Notes: generated by a model from the letters alone, not told the origin. A DNA stretch of 64,000 nt from an uncultured Clostridia bacterium (GCA_944391745.1 CALXUS010000006.1:1-64000); one strand, 5' to 3'; positions 35,921 to 46,305 are shown, counted from the stretch's first letter. A program made the numbers and translations.

Positions 35921-35999
35921 TTTAAAATGCAATGTTTTGATAATTTTTTACAAAACTTTATTTACAAAATATTGCATTTTAAATTTTTATGTGTATAAT
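35921..35999 (+). promoter_or_regulatory. NRPS promoter overlapped by a 13-bp inverted repeat
   Basis: TTTAAAATGCAAT (35921-35933) and ATTGCATTTTAAA (35971-35983) are perfect inverted arms 37 bp apart. A promoter TTGCAT (35972-35977), 16 nt, TATAAT (35994-35999) lies over the right arm. Between the arms TTTACAAAA occurs twice (35947-35955, 35961-35969). Confidence 0.6.
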
Positions 36000-36036
36000 A
36001 TATGTATATTTTACTCATTTTGAGAGGATGTTTAAT

Positions 36037-39000
36037 ATGAAGAGATTAATGGAACTAAGCAGTCAGCAAAAAAATATTTGGAATTCTGAAATGTTTTATT
36101 CCAAAACTAATATAAATAACATTGGTGGTTATTTATTAATTAATCAAAATATTAATATCAGTTTGCTAGAAAAATCAGCAAACATTTATATAAAAACAAA
36201 TGAAGCTCTTAGATTACATTTCGATTTAAAAAATGGTGAGCCAGTACAATTCATTACTGATTATTCTCCATTTAAATTAAAAAAAGTCACATTAAAAAGT
36301 CTTAATGATTTATATAAGCTAACTACAGAGCTTGTTTCTAAACCTTTTGAAGTAATAAATTCTAATTTATATAATTTTACATTATTCACTCTACCTGATG
36401 GTAAAGGCGGTATTATTCCAGTTTTCCACCATTTAATTGGTGACGCTTGGAGTATGAGCTTATTTATTACAAGATTTATTAATATATATTCCGAATTATT
36501 AAAAGGAAATAATTCTTTTGAAGACACTCCTAAGTATTCAGATTATATTATTTCTTGTAATGAATATAAAAAGAGTGATAGATATCTTAAAGATAAGAAA
36601 TATTGGGAAAATACCTTCGATGTATCTCCTGAACTAACTTATATTTCACGTAAAAAAGATGTTAATAACTCATGTTCTCGTCGAATGGTATGTTCTTTTG
36701 ACGACTCCCTTTATGACAAGATTTTAAATTATTGCAAAACTAATAAATGTTCTATTTATACATTTTTTATGGCAATTTTCTCTATTTATTTAGCGAAGAT
36801 TAATTCATCATCTTCTGCTATTTTAGGTACTCCTGTATTAAATAGAAGTAATTTTAAAGAGAAAAACACTTCTGGAATGTTTGTTAGTACAGTTCCATTC
36901 AAGATAACTATTGATTCAGATGTTAATTTCAAAGATTTTTTAGAAAAGGTTGCATTACAGCAGGCTTCTATCTTTAGACACCAAAAATATCCATATTTAG
37001 AATTATTAGAAAATATAAAGAATAAATACAATATAAGTGAAAACTTATATGATTTTGTGCTATCTTATCAAAATGCAAGAGATAATAAAAGTACTTCTAC
37101 AATAGATTACAAAACCACTTGGGAACCTATTTCTCATATTGCAGAATCTTTAGAAGCTCATTTTTATGACATGGATGGAAATAACGGAGCTAATATTTTA
37201 TATGATTATCAAATTGCAAAATTTACAGATGATGATATAAAAATGCTACATAAAAGAATTTGTAATATAGCTAAACAAGCAATTAAAAACATAAAAGTAA
37301 ATGACATTTCTATTTTATGTGATGATGACGAGAAAATTATAGATAAATTTAATGATACTAAGTTTGAGTATAATAGAAATGAAAGTTTAATTAATATATT
37401 TGAAAAAGTTGTTGCGAAGAATTCTGATAAGCCAGCTGTTATTTTTAAAGGTCAAATTTTAACTTATAAAGATTTAGATAATGAATCAAATAAATTGGCT
37501 AATTATTTAATAAGCAAAGGTGTTACTAGAAATGATGTTATAGGTATAATGTATAATCGTTCTTTTAATATTCATATAGCACTTTGGGGTATTTTAAAAA
37601 CAGGGGCTAGTTATATGCTTATAGATCCTAGTTTACCCGAAGAACGAATTAATTATATGTTAACTAATGCAAGTTCAAAATTTGTTTTAACTAATTTATA
37701 TATTAATTATCCTTCATTAAATATTGATGACCGTAATTCTTTTTCTAATACTTTGCCTAAAATATCTTCTTCAAATGAAGACAGATTTTGCGTTATTTAT
37801 ACATCTGGTTCTACTGGTACGCCTAAGGGGGTTGAATTAAAAAGGGTTAGTATTATCAATTTATTGAATGGTTTTAAAAAACAAATAGGTTCGTCTAATT
37901 GTAACAATTTTTTAAGTGCTGCTACTGTTGCTTTTGATATTTTTATTGTAGAAAATTTTGTTTCTATTTTAGATGGTAAAACTGTTGTTTTTGCAGATGA
38001 TGATGAGCAAAAAATACCAGCATTTACAAGTAAGTTAATAAAAGATAATAATGTAGATTTTCTTTTAGCTACTCCTTCAAAATTAGATTTATTAATTGCG
38101 GAATCAAATTGCTTAAAGAATGTAAAAATTATTCAAGTAGGTGGAGAAGTATTAAAGAAAACATTCTATTTAAAATTGAAAAGAGCTACTAAAGCTAAAA
38201 TTTATAATAGCTATGGTCCTTCTGAATGTACAGTTTGTGCATCAAATAACCTAGTAAAAGAAGATGACCTTTGCATTGGATATCCATTTTTGAATACTGA
38301 AATTTTTATAATGAATTCTTGTGGAAATATACTACCTATTAATACTCAAGGTGAAATAGTTATTAAGGGTGACGGAGTTGGAATTGGGTATATAAACAAA
38401 TATAAATTCAATGGTATATATCATACTGGGGATTTAGGTATGATATCTGATAATGGAGAACTAATTTATTTTGGTAGAAAAGATAATCAGATAAAATTAC
38501 ATGGATTAAGGATAGAATTAGATGAAATTACTAATAAAATTATGCAATTAGAAAATATAACAAATGCGATTACTGTAATCAAAAAAGTTAATGGAACAGA
38601 TTGTATTTGTTCTTATATTCAATCAGATTGTGACATAAATGAAAGTAATATAAAATTAGAATTATCTAAGGTTTTACCCAAATACATGATTCCTTCTCAT
38701 ATTATTAAACTAAATACTTTCCCTATTACTTTGAACGGAAAGATTGATACTAAAAATCTTCCAAATGTTGAAATTAAAGAGGAAGAATTTGTAGCATGTT
38801 CTACTGATTATGAGAAAAAATTAGAAAAAATATGCAAAAATATTTTCAATAAAAATAAGATTAGTGCTAAAGCAAATTTCTTTGATCTTGGTGCTGATTC
38901 TCTTGCTATAATACGTTTCGTTTCAGAAATATATAGTAAAATGAATATTAGAATTTCTATCCAAGATGTGTATTCCCATTGTTGTATAAAGGATTTAGCT

Positions 39001-42000
39001 CAATTTATGAGTAACTTGAAAACGGAAAAAGTTTCTAATATAAAGAAACATAAGGAAGCCTCATATTATCCTGTTTCATCTGCTCAAAGACGTATATTCT
39101 ATACTGTAAATATGGAGCCTAATAATCTAGCTTATAATACTCCTTTTGGATTAGTTTTTCATAAAAAGCCTAATATAAAGAAATTGGAATCATGTATAAA
39201 AAAGATTTTAAATTCACATGATGCTTTTAAAACATACTTTTATTTAGAAAATAATGATGTTGTTCAAAGATTATTACCAAGTGTAGATTTTAAATTAAAA
39301 GTTTGTGATTATAAAAAGGACAAATTAATTCAGCCATTTAATTTAGCTAAAGCTCCTTTGGCACATATTGAACTTGATCATTATGATAATAAATATTTAT
39401 TGCAACTAGATATTCATCATATAATATGTGATGGTTCTTCAATAAGTATTTTTATTAAGGAATTATGCGATTTATATAATAATAAAGAAGTAAAATTCTC
39501 TAAAATTGATTATATAGATTATTCAGTTTCTGAAAAAATAAATAAAGAAGATGAAAAATATTGGTTAAACCAATTTTCTGGTGAAATTCCATTACTTAAC
39601 ATGCCTACAGAATTTGAAAGAGGAAGTACTAAATCTTATGAAGGAGATAATGTATTTTTAAAATTAAATAATTTTACTGATATAAATAACATTTGTAAAA
39701 AGTTTAATGTAACTCCTTATATGTTTTTACTTTCATGTTTCTATATACTTCTTTATAAATATACAATGCAAAATGATATTGTTATAGGTACGCCTATTGT
39801 TGGTAGGAACTCTATAGATATAGCTAATGTTATTGGTATGTTTGTCAATACTTTAGCTTTAAAGCAAAATATACAATCAACAAATAAGTTCTCTGATTTT
39901 ATTAAATTAGTAAAGGAAAATTGTTTAAATGCATACAATCATCAAACTTATCCTTTTGATGAATTAGTAAAGAATTTAAATATTGTTAGAGACCCAAGTC
40001 GTAGCCCAATTTTTGACATATTATTTATTTATGAAAGTGAAGGAATTCCTAGTTTTGATTTTGGCGGAGACAATGTTGAATATTATATTCCTCAAAATAA
40101 TACTTCAAAATTTGACTTTTCATTAGAAGTTACTCCTAATGAAAATAGCTATAATTTGAGATTAGAGTATTGTACAAAGTTGTATAGCAAAAAATTTATG
40201 GAAAGTTTGCTTGATTGTTATAATAATGTTATTAAATCTGTTATTGCAAACAGTGATATTCAAATTTCTAAAATACAAATGCTTTCTGAAATACCAAATA
40301 TTTATCCTACATTAGATTATCCAAAAGAAAGCAGAGTTATAGATTTATTTGAAGAACAAGTTAAAAGAACTCCTGATAGAATTGCTTTAGTTTTTGGAGA
40401 CGAAAAATATACTTATAAAGAATTACAGGATAAAGTAAATAAATTGGCATATTATTTGCATACGTTGGGCGATAATGAAGTTATTGGTATGATGATGGAT
40501 CGAAGTGCTAATTTAATTATATCTCAACTAGCAATATTAAAATCTGGCGCAGGATATTTGCCTATAGATCCAACATATCCTGAAGAAAGAATTAAATATA
40601 TTATAGAAGATAGCGGTGTAAGTGTAATATTAACAGAACAAAAATATAAAGATCTTGTTCCTGTTAAAGCTGTTTTTGTAGATAATGATGATTGCTTTAA
40701 AAATTATAAGGATTTTTCTACTAACCAATCTCCTGAGAGTATTGCCTATTTAATATATACATCTGGTTCTACGGGAAAACCTAAAGGGGTAATGGTAAAA
40801 CAACAAGGAGTTGTAAATTTCATAATTGGTATGTTTAGCAGAATGCCTCTAAAAAACTTGAGTATAGTTTCTATTACAACTATGTGCTTTGATATTTTTG
40901 CATTTGAAAGTTTACTTCCTTTATGTACTGGCATGAAAGTAATTATGGCAAGTAATGAAGAGCAAAACAATCCAATTTTACTAAATGATTTATGCTTAAA
41001 GAATAAAGTAGATGTTATTCAAACTACTCCTTCTAAGTTTAAATTATTAATGACGGATAATTTACCTTATTTAAAAGAATTAAAATTAATATCTTTAGCT
41101 GGTGAACCATTTCCACTAGATTTATTAAAAAATATCAAAAAAATAACACAAGCTAAAATATATAATATGTATGGTCCGACTGAAACTACAATAGGTTCAA
41201 CATTAAAAGATTTAACAAATACTAATAAAATTAATATAGGTACTCCAATGCCTAATACACATGTACTTGTTTTAGATAATGATATGAATTTTGTACCTTA
41301 CAATGTTCCTGGAATGTTATTTATAGGTGGTGATGGTGTTTCTATTGGATATAAAAATAAGCCTGAATTAACTTCTGAAAAATATATTAATTATAATGGT
41401 GAAAGGATATATAATTCAGGCGATTTAGTTAAATTACTACCTAATGGAGAACTAGAGTGCTTAGGTAGAGCAGATTTTCAGGTAAAGGTTCACGGACTAA
41501 GAATAGAATTAGGAGAAATAGAAACTGACATTTGCAGTTATAAAGGTGTAAAAGATGCAGTTGTTACTGTCAAAAAATCACAAGGGAGAGACATTTTATG
41601 TGGATATTTTGTTGCAGAAGGAAGAATATCTTTATCACTTTTAAAAAAGCATTTGAGTAAGAAATTACCTAATTATATGGTTCCTAATTATTTGGTACAG
41701 TTAGATACTTTTAAATATACTCCTAATGGAAAAATTGATAGAAAGGTTTTACCTGAACCTGTTTTTGAAGCTAAAAAAATTGTTCCTCCATCTAACCAAT
41801 TAGAAAATAAAATCTTAAATATTTGGAGAGGAATTTTATCTTTAGAAGAAATAAGTATTAATGATAATTTCTTTAATATAGGTGGAGATTCACTTACTGC
41901 ACTAAAAATGCAAATAGAACTTATGAAAAATAATTTTAATGTTAATTATGGTGATATTTTTAAAAATAATACAATTCATGACTTAGCAAATTTTATACAA

Positions 42001-43233
42001 AATCATATTACTCAAGATGCAGTTACTAATTATACTAAAAAAGATTTTAAGAACATTGACAAATTATTAAAGAAAAATACAACTTTTAGAGCAATGAAGT
42101 TAAAGCAAAAAATTCTAAAAAATGTTATGCTTGTTGGAGCAACAGGTTTCTTAGGTATTCACGTTTTAGCTGAATTATTAAAAATAGATGATATTAAAAT
42201 CTATTGTTTAATTCGTAAGGATCCTAGTACTTCTCCTGAAAATAAATTAAAACATAAATTTCAATATTATTTTGGAAGTGATTTGAGTAATTTATTTGGT
42301 AAAAGATTATTTGTAATTGCTGGAGATATAACTGAAGATAATTTCGGTACTTCCAACGACATATATAATCTTTTAGGTGATGCAGTTCAAACTGTCGTTA
42401 ACTGTGCAGCTTCAGTAAAACACTATGGATATTATGGTGAATTTGAAAAAATAAATGTTACTGGTGTTAAAAATTTAGTGAAGTTTTGTGAAAACTTTAA
42501 TAAAGAATTTTATCAAACATCTACAATAAGTGTTTCAGGAAATACAATGACTTCGCTTCCTAGTAGTTATACACCAAAGAAAACCATTTACTTTGGTGAA
42601 AACAATTTATACATAAATCAGCCCCTTGATAATGTATATGTAAGAAGCAAATTTGAAGCTGAAAAATATATATTAGAAGAAGTTGCAAGTAAAAGATTGA
42701 AAGCACTTATTTTAAGAATTGGTAATATTACCAATAGATATATTGATGGAAAATTTCAAGAAAATAGTAATGATAATGCTTTCTTAAATAGATTAAAAGC
42801 TTTCATATTTTTAAAAGAATTACCTAAATCTATGATTAATAATTATATTGAATTTAGTCCTGTAGATAAGGTCGCTGAATCTATTGTAATTTGTATGAGG
42901 TACTATACTTATCCAATGACGGTTCTTCATTTATATAATTCAAACCATTTGTATATTAATGTTTTTCTTGAATATTTAAATGAATTAGGTTATCATATAG
43001 ATGTAATAGACGACAAAATTTTTAAAGAGCATTTAAATCAGTTGTTATTTAATAGTAAAGATTCTGAAAAGGTTAGTGTTTTATTGAATGACTTAGACAA
43101 AGATAAAAATTTGGTTTATAAAACAAATTTAAAAATAACTAATAAATTTACTTTAAAATTTTTATCTAAAACTGATTTTGCTTGGCCTATTATTACAAAA
43201 GAATATATTGAAAAAATATTAAAAAACTTATGA
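36037..43233 (+). CDS. Nonribosomal peptide synthetase, C-A-T-C-A-T-R
   Basis: A 2398-residue two-module NRPS. Starter C domain with HHLIGDA at 131-137 (the usual DG is DA). A1 with YTSGSTGTPKG at about 588. T1 phosphopantetheine Ser955 in FDLGADSL. C2 with HHIICDG at 1127-1133. A2 with YTSGSTGKPKG at about 1574. T2 Ser1952 in GGDSL. Terminal NAD(P)H reductase with NVMLVGATGFLG from 2029 and catalytic YVRSK at 2201-2205. The reductase releases the chain as an aldehyde. By-eye Stachelhaus codes are DIVLIVSVCK and DIFQILMIGK; I cannot match them to substrates. The C-first architecture predicts N-acylation. The ATG at 36037 follows GAGAGG; earlier in-frame starts have none. TGA stop. First gene of an operon with the kinase. 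Confidence 0.93.
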   Translation: MKRLMELSSQQKNIWNSEMFYSKTNINNIGGYLLINQNINISLLEKSANIYIKTNEALRLHFDLKNGEPVQFITDYSPFKLKKVTLKSLNDLYKLTTELVSKPFEVINSNLYNFTLFTLPDGKGGIIPVFHHLIGDAWSMSLFITRFINIYSELLKGNNSFEDTPKYSDYIISCNEYKKSDRYLKDKKYWENTFDVSPELTYISRKKDVNNSCSRRMVCSFDDSLYDKILNYCKTNKCSIYTFFMAIFSIYLAKINSSSSAILGTPVLNRSNFKEKNTSGMFVSTVPFKITIDSDVNFKDFLEKVALQQASIFRHQKYPYLELLENIKNKYNISENLYDFVLSYQNARDNKSTSTIDYKTTWEPISHIAESLEAHFYDMDGNNGANILYDYQIAKFTDDDIKMLHKRICNIAKQAIKNIKVNDISILCDDDEKIIDKFNDTKFEYNRNESLINIFEKVVAKNSDKPAVIFKGQILTYKDLDNESNKLANYLISKGVTRNDVIGIMYNRSFNIHIALWGILKTGASYMLIDPSLPEERINYMLTNASSKFVLTNLYINYPSLNIDDRNSFSNTLPKISSSNEDRFCVIYTSGSTGTPKGVELKRVSIINLLNGFKKQIGSSNCNNFLSAATVAFDIFIVENFVSILDGKTVVFADDDEQKIPAFTSKLIKDNNVDFLLATPSKLDLLIAESNCLKNVKIIQVGGEVLKKTFYLKLKRATKAKIYNSYGPSECTVCASNNLVKEDDLCIGYPFLNTEIFIMNSCGNILPINTQGEIVIKGDGVGIGYINKYKFNGIYHTGDLGMISDNGELIYFGRKDNQIKLHGLRIELDEITNKIMQLENITNAITVIKKVNGTDCICSYIQSDCDINESNIKLELSKVLPKYMIPSHIIKLNTFPITLNGKIDTKNLPNVEIKEEEFVACSTDYEKKLEKICKNIFNKNKISAKANFFDLGADSLAIIRFVSEIYSKMNIRISIQDVYSHCCIKDLAQFMSNLKTEKVSNIKKHKEASYYPVSSAQRRIFYTVNMEPNNLAYNTPFGLVFHKKPNIKKLESCIKKILNSHDAFKTYFYLENNDVVQRLLPSVDFKLKVCDYKKDKLIQPFNLAKAPLAHIELDHYDNKYLLQLDIHHIICDGSSISIFIKELCDLYNNKEVKFSKIDYIDYSVSEKINKEDEKYWLNQFSGEIPLLNMPTEFERGSTKSYEGDNVFLKLNNFTDINNICKKFNVTPYMFLLSCFYILLYKYTMQNDIVIGTPIVGRNSIDIANVIGMFVNTLALKQNIQSTNKFSDFIKLVKENCLNAYNHQTYPFDELVKNLNIVRDPSRSPIFDILFIYESEGIPSFDFGGDNVEYYIPQNNTSKFDFSLEVTPNENSYNLRLEYCTKLYSKKFMESLLDCYNNVIKSVIANSDIQISKIQMLSEIPNIYPTLDYPKESRVIDLFEEQVKRTPDRIALVFGDEKYTYKELQDKVNKLAYYLHTLGDNEVIGMMMDRSANLIISQLAILKSGAGYLPIDPTYPEERIKYIIEDSGVSVILTEQKYKDLVPVKAVFVDNDDCFKNYKDFSTNQSPESIAYLIYTSGSTGKPKGVMVKQQGVVNFIIGMFSRMPLKNLSIVSITTMCFDIFAFESLLPLCTGMKVIMASNEEQNNPILLNDLCLKNKVDVIQTTPSKFKLLMTDNLPYLKELKLISLAGEPFPLDLLKNIKKITQAKIYNMYGPTETTIGSTLKDLTNTNKINIGTPMPNTHVLVLDNDMNFVPYNVPGMLFIGGDGVSIGYKNKPELTSEKYINYNGERIYNSGDLVKLLPNGELECLGRADFQVKVHGLRIELGEIETDICSYKGVKDAVVTVKKSQGRDILCGYFVAEGRISLSLLKKHLSKKLPNYMVPNYLVQLDTFKYTPNGKIDRKVLPEPVFEAKKIVPPSNQLENKILNIWRGILSLEEISINDNFFNIGGDSLTALKMQIELMKNNFNVNYGDIFKNNTIHDLANFIQNHITQDAVTNYTKKDFKNIDKLLKKNTTFRAMKLKQKILKNVMLVGATGFLGIHVLAELLKIDDIKIYCLIRKDPSTSPENKLKHKFQYYFGSDLSNLFGKRLFVIAGDITEDNFGTSNDIYNLLGDAVQTVVNCAASVKHYGYYGEFEKINVTGVKNLVKFCENFNKEFYQTSTISVSGNTMTSLPSSYTPKKTIYFGENNLYINQPLDNVYVRSKFEAEKYILEEVASKRLKALILRIGNITNRYIDGKFQENSNDNAFLNRLKAFIFLKELPKSMINNYIEFSPVDKVAESIVICMRYYTYPMTVLHLYNSNHLYINVFLEYLNELGYHIDVIDDKIFKEHLNQLLFNSKDSEKVSVLLNDLDKDKNLVYKTNLKITNKFTLKFLSKTDFAWPIITKEYIEKILKNL

Positions 43234-43250
43234 GGAGGATTTAAGATTAA

Positions 43251-45062
43251 ATGTTATTTTTAGGTTACTTTATAGCTTTATTAGTTACCGTTTTTTTAGA
43301 AATAGTTGTATTCTATTATATAAAAAAAAGAGGTAATAAACGTAGTCAACTTGTAAAATCATTTGAATATACTATGTTATGTATGATGCTTTGGTGTATA
43401 AGCTTAATAGTTCAAATACTAATAATTAACTATGCTTCGGTTGATTATGCAGTATATGTTGACTACTTTACATATTTACCAGTTGTACTAACCCCTGTTG
43501 CATTATTTTTTGTATCATACATTTTTGCAAAAGGGAAAATCCATTTTAAAAAATGGTATTTATTGCTTTTTATAGTACCATGTATTACATTGGGTGTTTT
43601 ATGGACAAATGATATTCATCACTTATTTTATAGTAATTATTCTTTATTATCCGGAGACGCTGAATTTGGTCCATATTTTTATGTTCATTCATTATATACT
43701 TATGGATTATTCTTGGTAGATATAATTATATTATTACGTGCTTCAGTAAAAAAATCTTCTATGTTATCTAAGCAGTCATTATTAATCTTATTTGGAGCAC
43801 TGATTCCTATAATAGTAAATGTAGCTGGAATGTTATTTTTTAGCTATAATATATATGTAACACCAATTTCTTTTATAGTTACAATATTCCTATTTGGTGT
43901 TGCCATACTTAGATATAACTTTTTAAGTGTTGCTCCTATTGCATTAAAAAAAGTTGTAGATCAAATGTCTGATTTATATTTAGTATTAAATCAGGATTGC
44001 ATAATCTCAGATTGTAATAAACCTTTTGAACAAATTTTTAAAGTAAATAAAAATTTCTTAATTGGTAAAAATTTGTTTGATTTAAACATCTCAAAGGTAA
44101 TACAATCCACAAAAGGAAGTTTAGTAGATTGTATAAAAAATGCTAAAAAAGAAGAAAAAGTCTTCCGCTTAGAGATATCATTATCTGGTTCTGAGAAGCA
44201 CTATAATGTTGAAATTAGTGGTATATATGAAGATAAACAATGTATTGGTATTTTAATATTATTTAAAGATATAACTCAACACTTAATAGATATGCACAAT
44301 CTTGAAAAAAATCAAAACACTTTAATGGAAAGAGAACGTCTAGCTTCTCTTGGTCAAATGATTGGAGGTATAGCACATAACCTAAAAACTCCAATTATGT
44401 CTATAGCTGGAGCTGCAGATGGGCTTGAAGATTTAATTACAGAATATAAAGAATCTATTGATGATCCTGAAGTTACAAGAGAAGATCATCATGCCATTGC
44501 TAATGACATGAGTAGCTGGCTTTCAAAAATCAGAACTTATGATTCATATATGTCTGACGTTATAACTGCTGTAAAAGGTCAAGCAGTTAATATGAATGAT
44601 GAAAAACCTATTTTATTTACAGTTAAAGAATTATTAAATAGAGTAAATATTTTAATGAAGCATGAATTAAAAAATGCCTTGGTTACCTTAAATATTGATT
44701 ATAAAGTTAGTGAAGAAACACAAATATTAGGAAATATTAATAGTTTAGTGCAAGTTCTTAATAATTTAATATCTAATGCTATACAATCATATAACGGCAA
44801 ACCAAATCAAACTATTGACCTAATTATAGATAGTAAAAATAATAAATTAATAATATCTGTTGTTGATCATGGATGTGGAATTTCTAAAGAAGTTCAAGAT
44901 AAATTATTTAGTCAAATGATAACAACTAAAGGTCAAAAAGGTACCGGCTTAGGTCTATTTATGTCTTATTCTACCATAAAAGGTCATTTTGGAGGAGATA
45001 TGAATTTTGAATCTGAAGTCGGTAAGGGCACAAGATTTAATATTATTTTACCTAAGGAATAA
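43251..45062 (+). CDS. Multi-pass membrane sensor histidine kinase
   Basis: A 603-residue kinase. Residues 1-225 hold about seven to eight membrane segments, starting FIALLVTVFLEIVVFYYI, like the seven-transmembrane histidine-kinase input domain. Residues 245-350 are a PAS domain. The H-box is GGIAHNLKTPI with His376. The ATPase domain has NNLISNAIQSY (N-box), DHGCGIS (G1) and GTGLGL (G2), all intact. It begins 17 bp after the NRPS stop, with GGAGGATT. The close coupling suggests it senses the NRPS product or its precursor; the ligand is unknown. Confidence 0.9.
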   Translation: MLFLGYFIALLVTVFLEIVVFYYIKKRGNKRSQLVKSFEYTMLCMMLWCISLIVQILIINYASVDYAVYVDYFTYLPVVLTPVALFFVSYIFAKGKIHFKKWYLLLFIVPCITLGVLWTNDIHHLFYSNYSLLSGDAEFGPYFYVHSLYTYGLFLVDIIILLRASVKKSSMLSKQSLLILFGALIPIIVNVAGMLFFSYNIYVTPISFIVTIFLFGVAILRYNFLSVAPIALKKVVDQMSDLYLVLNQDCIISDCNKPFEQIFKVNKNFLIGKNLFDLNISKVIQSTKGSLVDCIKNAKKEEKVFRLEISLSGSEKHYNVEISGIYEDKQCIGILILFKDITQHLIDMHNLEKNQNTLMERERLASLGQMIGGIAHNLKTPIMSIAGAADGLEDLITEYKESIDDPEVTREDHHAIANDMSSWLSKIRTYDSYMSDVITAVKGQAVNMNDEKPILFTVKELLNRVNILMKHELKNALVTLNIDYKVSEETQILGNINSLVQVLNNLISNAIQSYNGKPNQTIDLIIDSKNNKLIISVVDHGCGISKEVQDKLFSQMITTKGQKGTGLGLFMSYSTIKGHFGGDMNFESEVGKGTRFNIILPKE

Positions 45063-45106
45063 AATTATTATTAATTAAAAAAATTTCATTTTCTGAGGAG
45101 GTTTAT

Positions 45107-46159
45107 ATGAGGAAATATATTCAAGAAGTTGTGTCTTCTCCTTTTAAGATTATTGCTGTTGATGACGATCCCGGAATATTAGATTCATTAACAGTAGTAT
45201 TGAAAAGGCAAGGATACGATTTGAAAACATTTACTAATCCTGTTGAAGCAATTGACGAAATGAAAAAAACTAAATACGATTTACTTTTACTAGATTTTAT
45301 AATGTCCCCTCTTCATGGAGATCAGGTTGTTGCTGAAATAAGGAAATTTGATAAAGATTTATATATTCTATTACTTACTGGCCATAAGGATTTAGCTCCA
45401 CCTTTAGATACGATAAAACAATTAGACATTCAAGGTTATTGTGAAAAAAGTGATAATTTTGACCAACTTTTATTGTTAATAGAATCTGGTTTGAAATCTA
45501 TTGAGCAAAGACAAACAATAAGTGATATGAATGAAAAACTTACTGAAGCCAATAAAAAATTAGAAAAATCCTATATGGATACAATTCAAACTATTAGAGC
45601 CACAGTTGAAGCAAAAGATTCTTATACAAGAGGCCATTCTGATAGAGTATCAGCTTACTCAGTTCTAATAGGGAAATACTTAGGTTTAAGTAATTCTGAT
45701 ATTGAAGATTTAAGAGTTGGTGGTTTATTTCATGATGTTGGTAAAATTGGTATACCAGATACTATATTATTGAAAAATGGCAAGCTTAATGATGAAGAAT
45801 ATGCAGAAATAAAGAAACATCCTATGATTGGCGTTCAAATACTTGGAGATTGTGATGTATTTAAAAACATTATTCCTTTCGTAAAATATCACCATGAAAG
45901 ATATGATGGTAAAGGTTACCCAGAGGGATTGTCTGGTGAAAATATACCATATATGGCAAGAATTGCTGCAGTAGCTGATTCTTTTGATGCAATGTCTTCT
46001 AGAAGGGTTTACAGAGATAGCTTACCTAAAGAAGTAGTAAGAAATGAAATCATGAAAAATTTAGGAACTCAATTTGATCCTCACATAGGCTCTGTATTTT
46101 TAGATATACTAGATAATCATTACGATGAAATTGAGGAAATTAAGGAAAAATATAAATAA
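45107..46159 (+). CDS. Response regulator with HD-GYP output domain
   Basis: A 350-residue protein. Residues 12-130 form a receiver domain: acidic pocket VDDDPGI, phospho-acceptor Asp63 in LLLLDFIMS, and Lys in GYCEKSD. A coiled linker at about 138-165 leads to an HD-GYP domain with HDVGKIG (His209-Asp210), HHERYDGKGYPEG (GYP at 270-272) and further His/Asp ligands. HD-GYP proteins usually hydrolyse cyclic di-GMP. There is no DNA-binding domain, so output is a second messenger. AGGAGG lies before the ATG. It follows the kinase and is almost certainly its partner. Confidence 0.9.
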   Translation: MRKYIQEVVSSPFKIIAVDDDPGILDSLTVVLKRQGYDLKTFTNPVEAIDEMKKTKYDLLLLDFIMSPLHGDQVVAEIRKFDKDLYILLLTGHKDLAPPLDTIKQLDIQGYCEKSDNFDQLLLLIESGLKSIEQRQTISDMNEKLTEANKKLEKSYMDTIQTIRATVEAKDSYTRGHSDRVSAYSVLIGKYLGLSNSDIEDLRVGGLFHDVGKIGIPDTILLKNGKLNDEEYAEIKKHPMIGVQILGDCDVFKNIIPFVKYHHERYDGKGYPEGLSGENIPYMARIAAVADSFDAMSSRRVYRDSLPKEVVRNEIMKNLGTQFDPHIGSVFLDILDNHYDEIEEIKEKYK

Positions 46160-46169
46160 TGTTTTATAT

Positions 46170-46204
46170 AAGCTGTTTTTGGGGACACCTTCCAAAAACA
46201 GCTT
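46170..46204. repeat. Inverted-repeat element, left of the GC-rich gene
   Basis: AAGCTGTTTTTGG (46170-46182), core GGACACCTT, CCAAAAACAGCTT (46192-46204); same core and orientation as 25812-25842. Confidence 0.8.
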
Positions 46205-46240
46205 AATTTTTCTTTTTAATATATTATTTTTTAGAATGAT

Positions 46241-46269
46241 TTGCATTTCTTAACATAATGTGATATAAT
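46241..46269 (+). promoter_or_regulatory. Promoter of the GC-rich small gene
   Basis: TTGCAT (46241-46246), 17 nt, TATAAT (46264-46269). Confidence 0.7.
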
Positions 46270-46305
46270 AATATGTACCGAATTTATTTTGTGAGGTGTG
46301 TCAAA

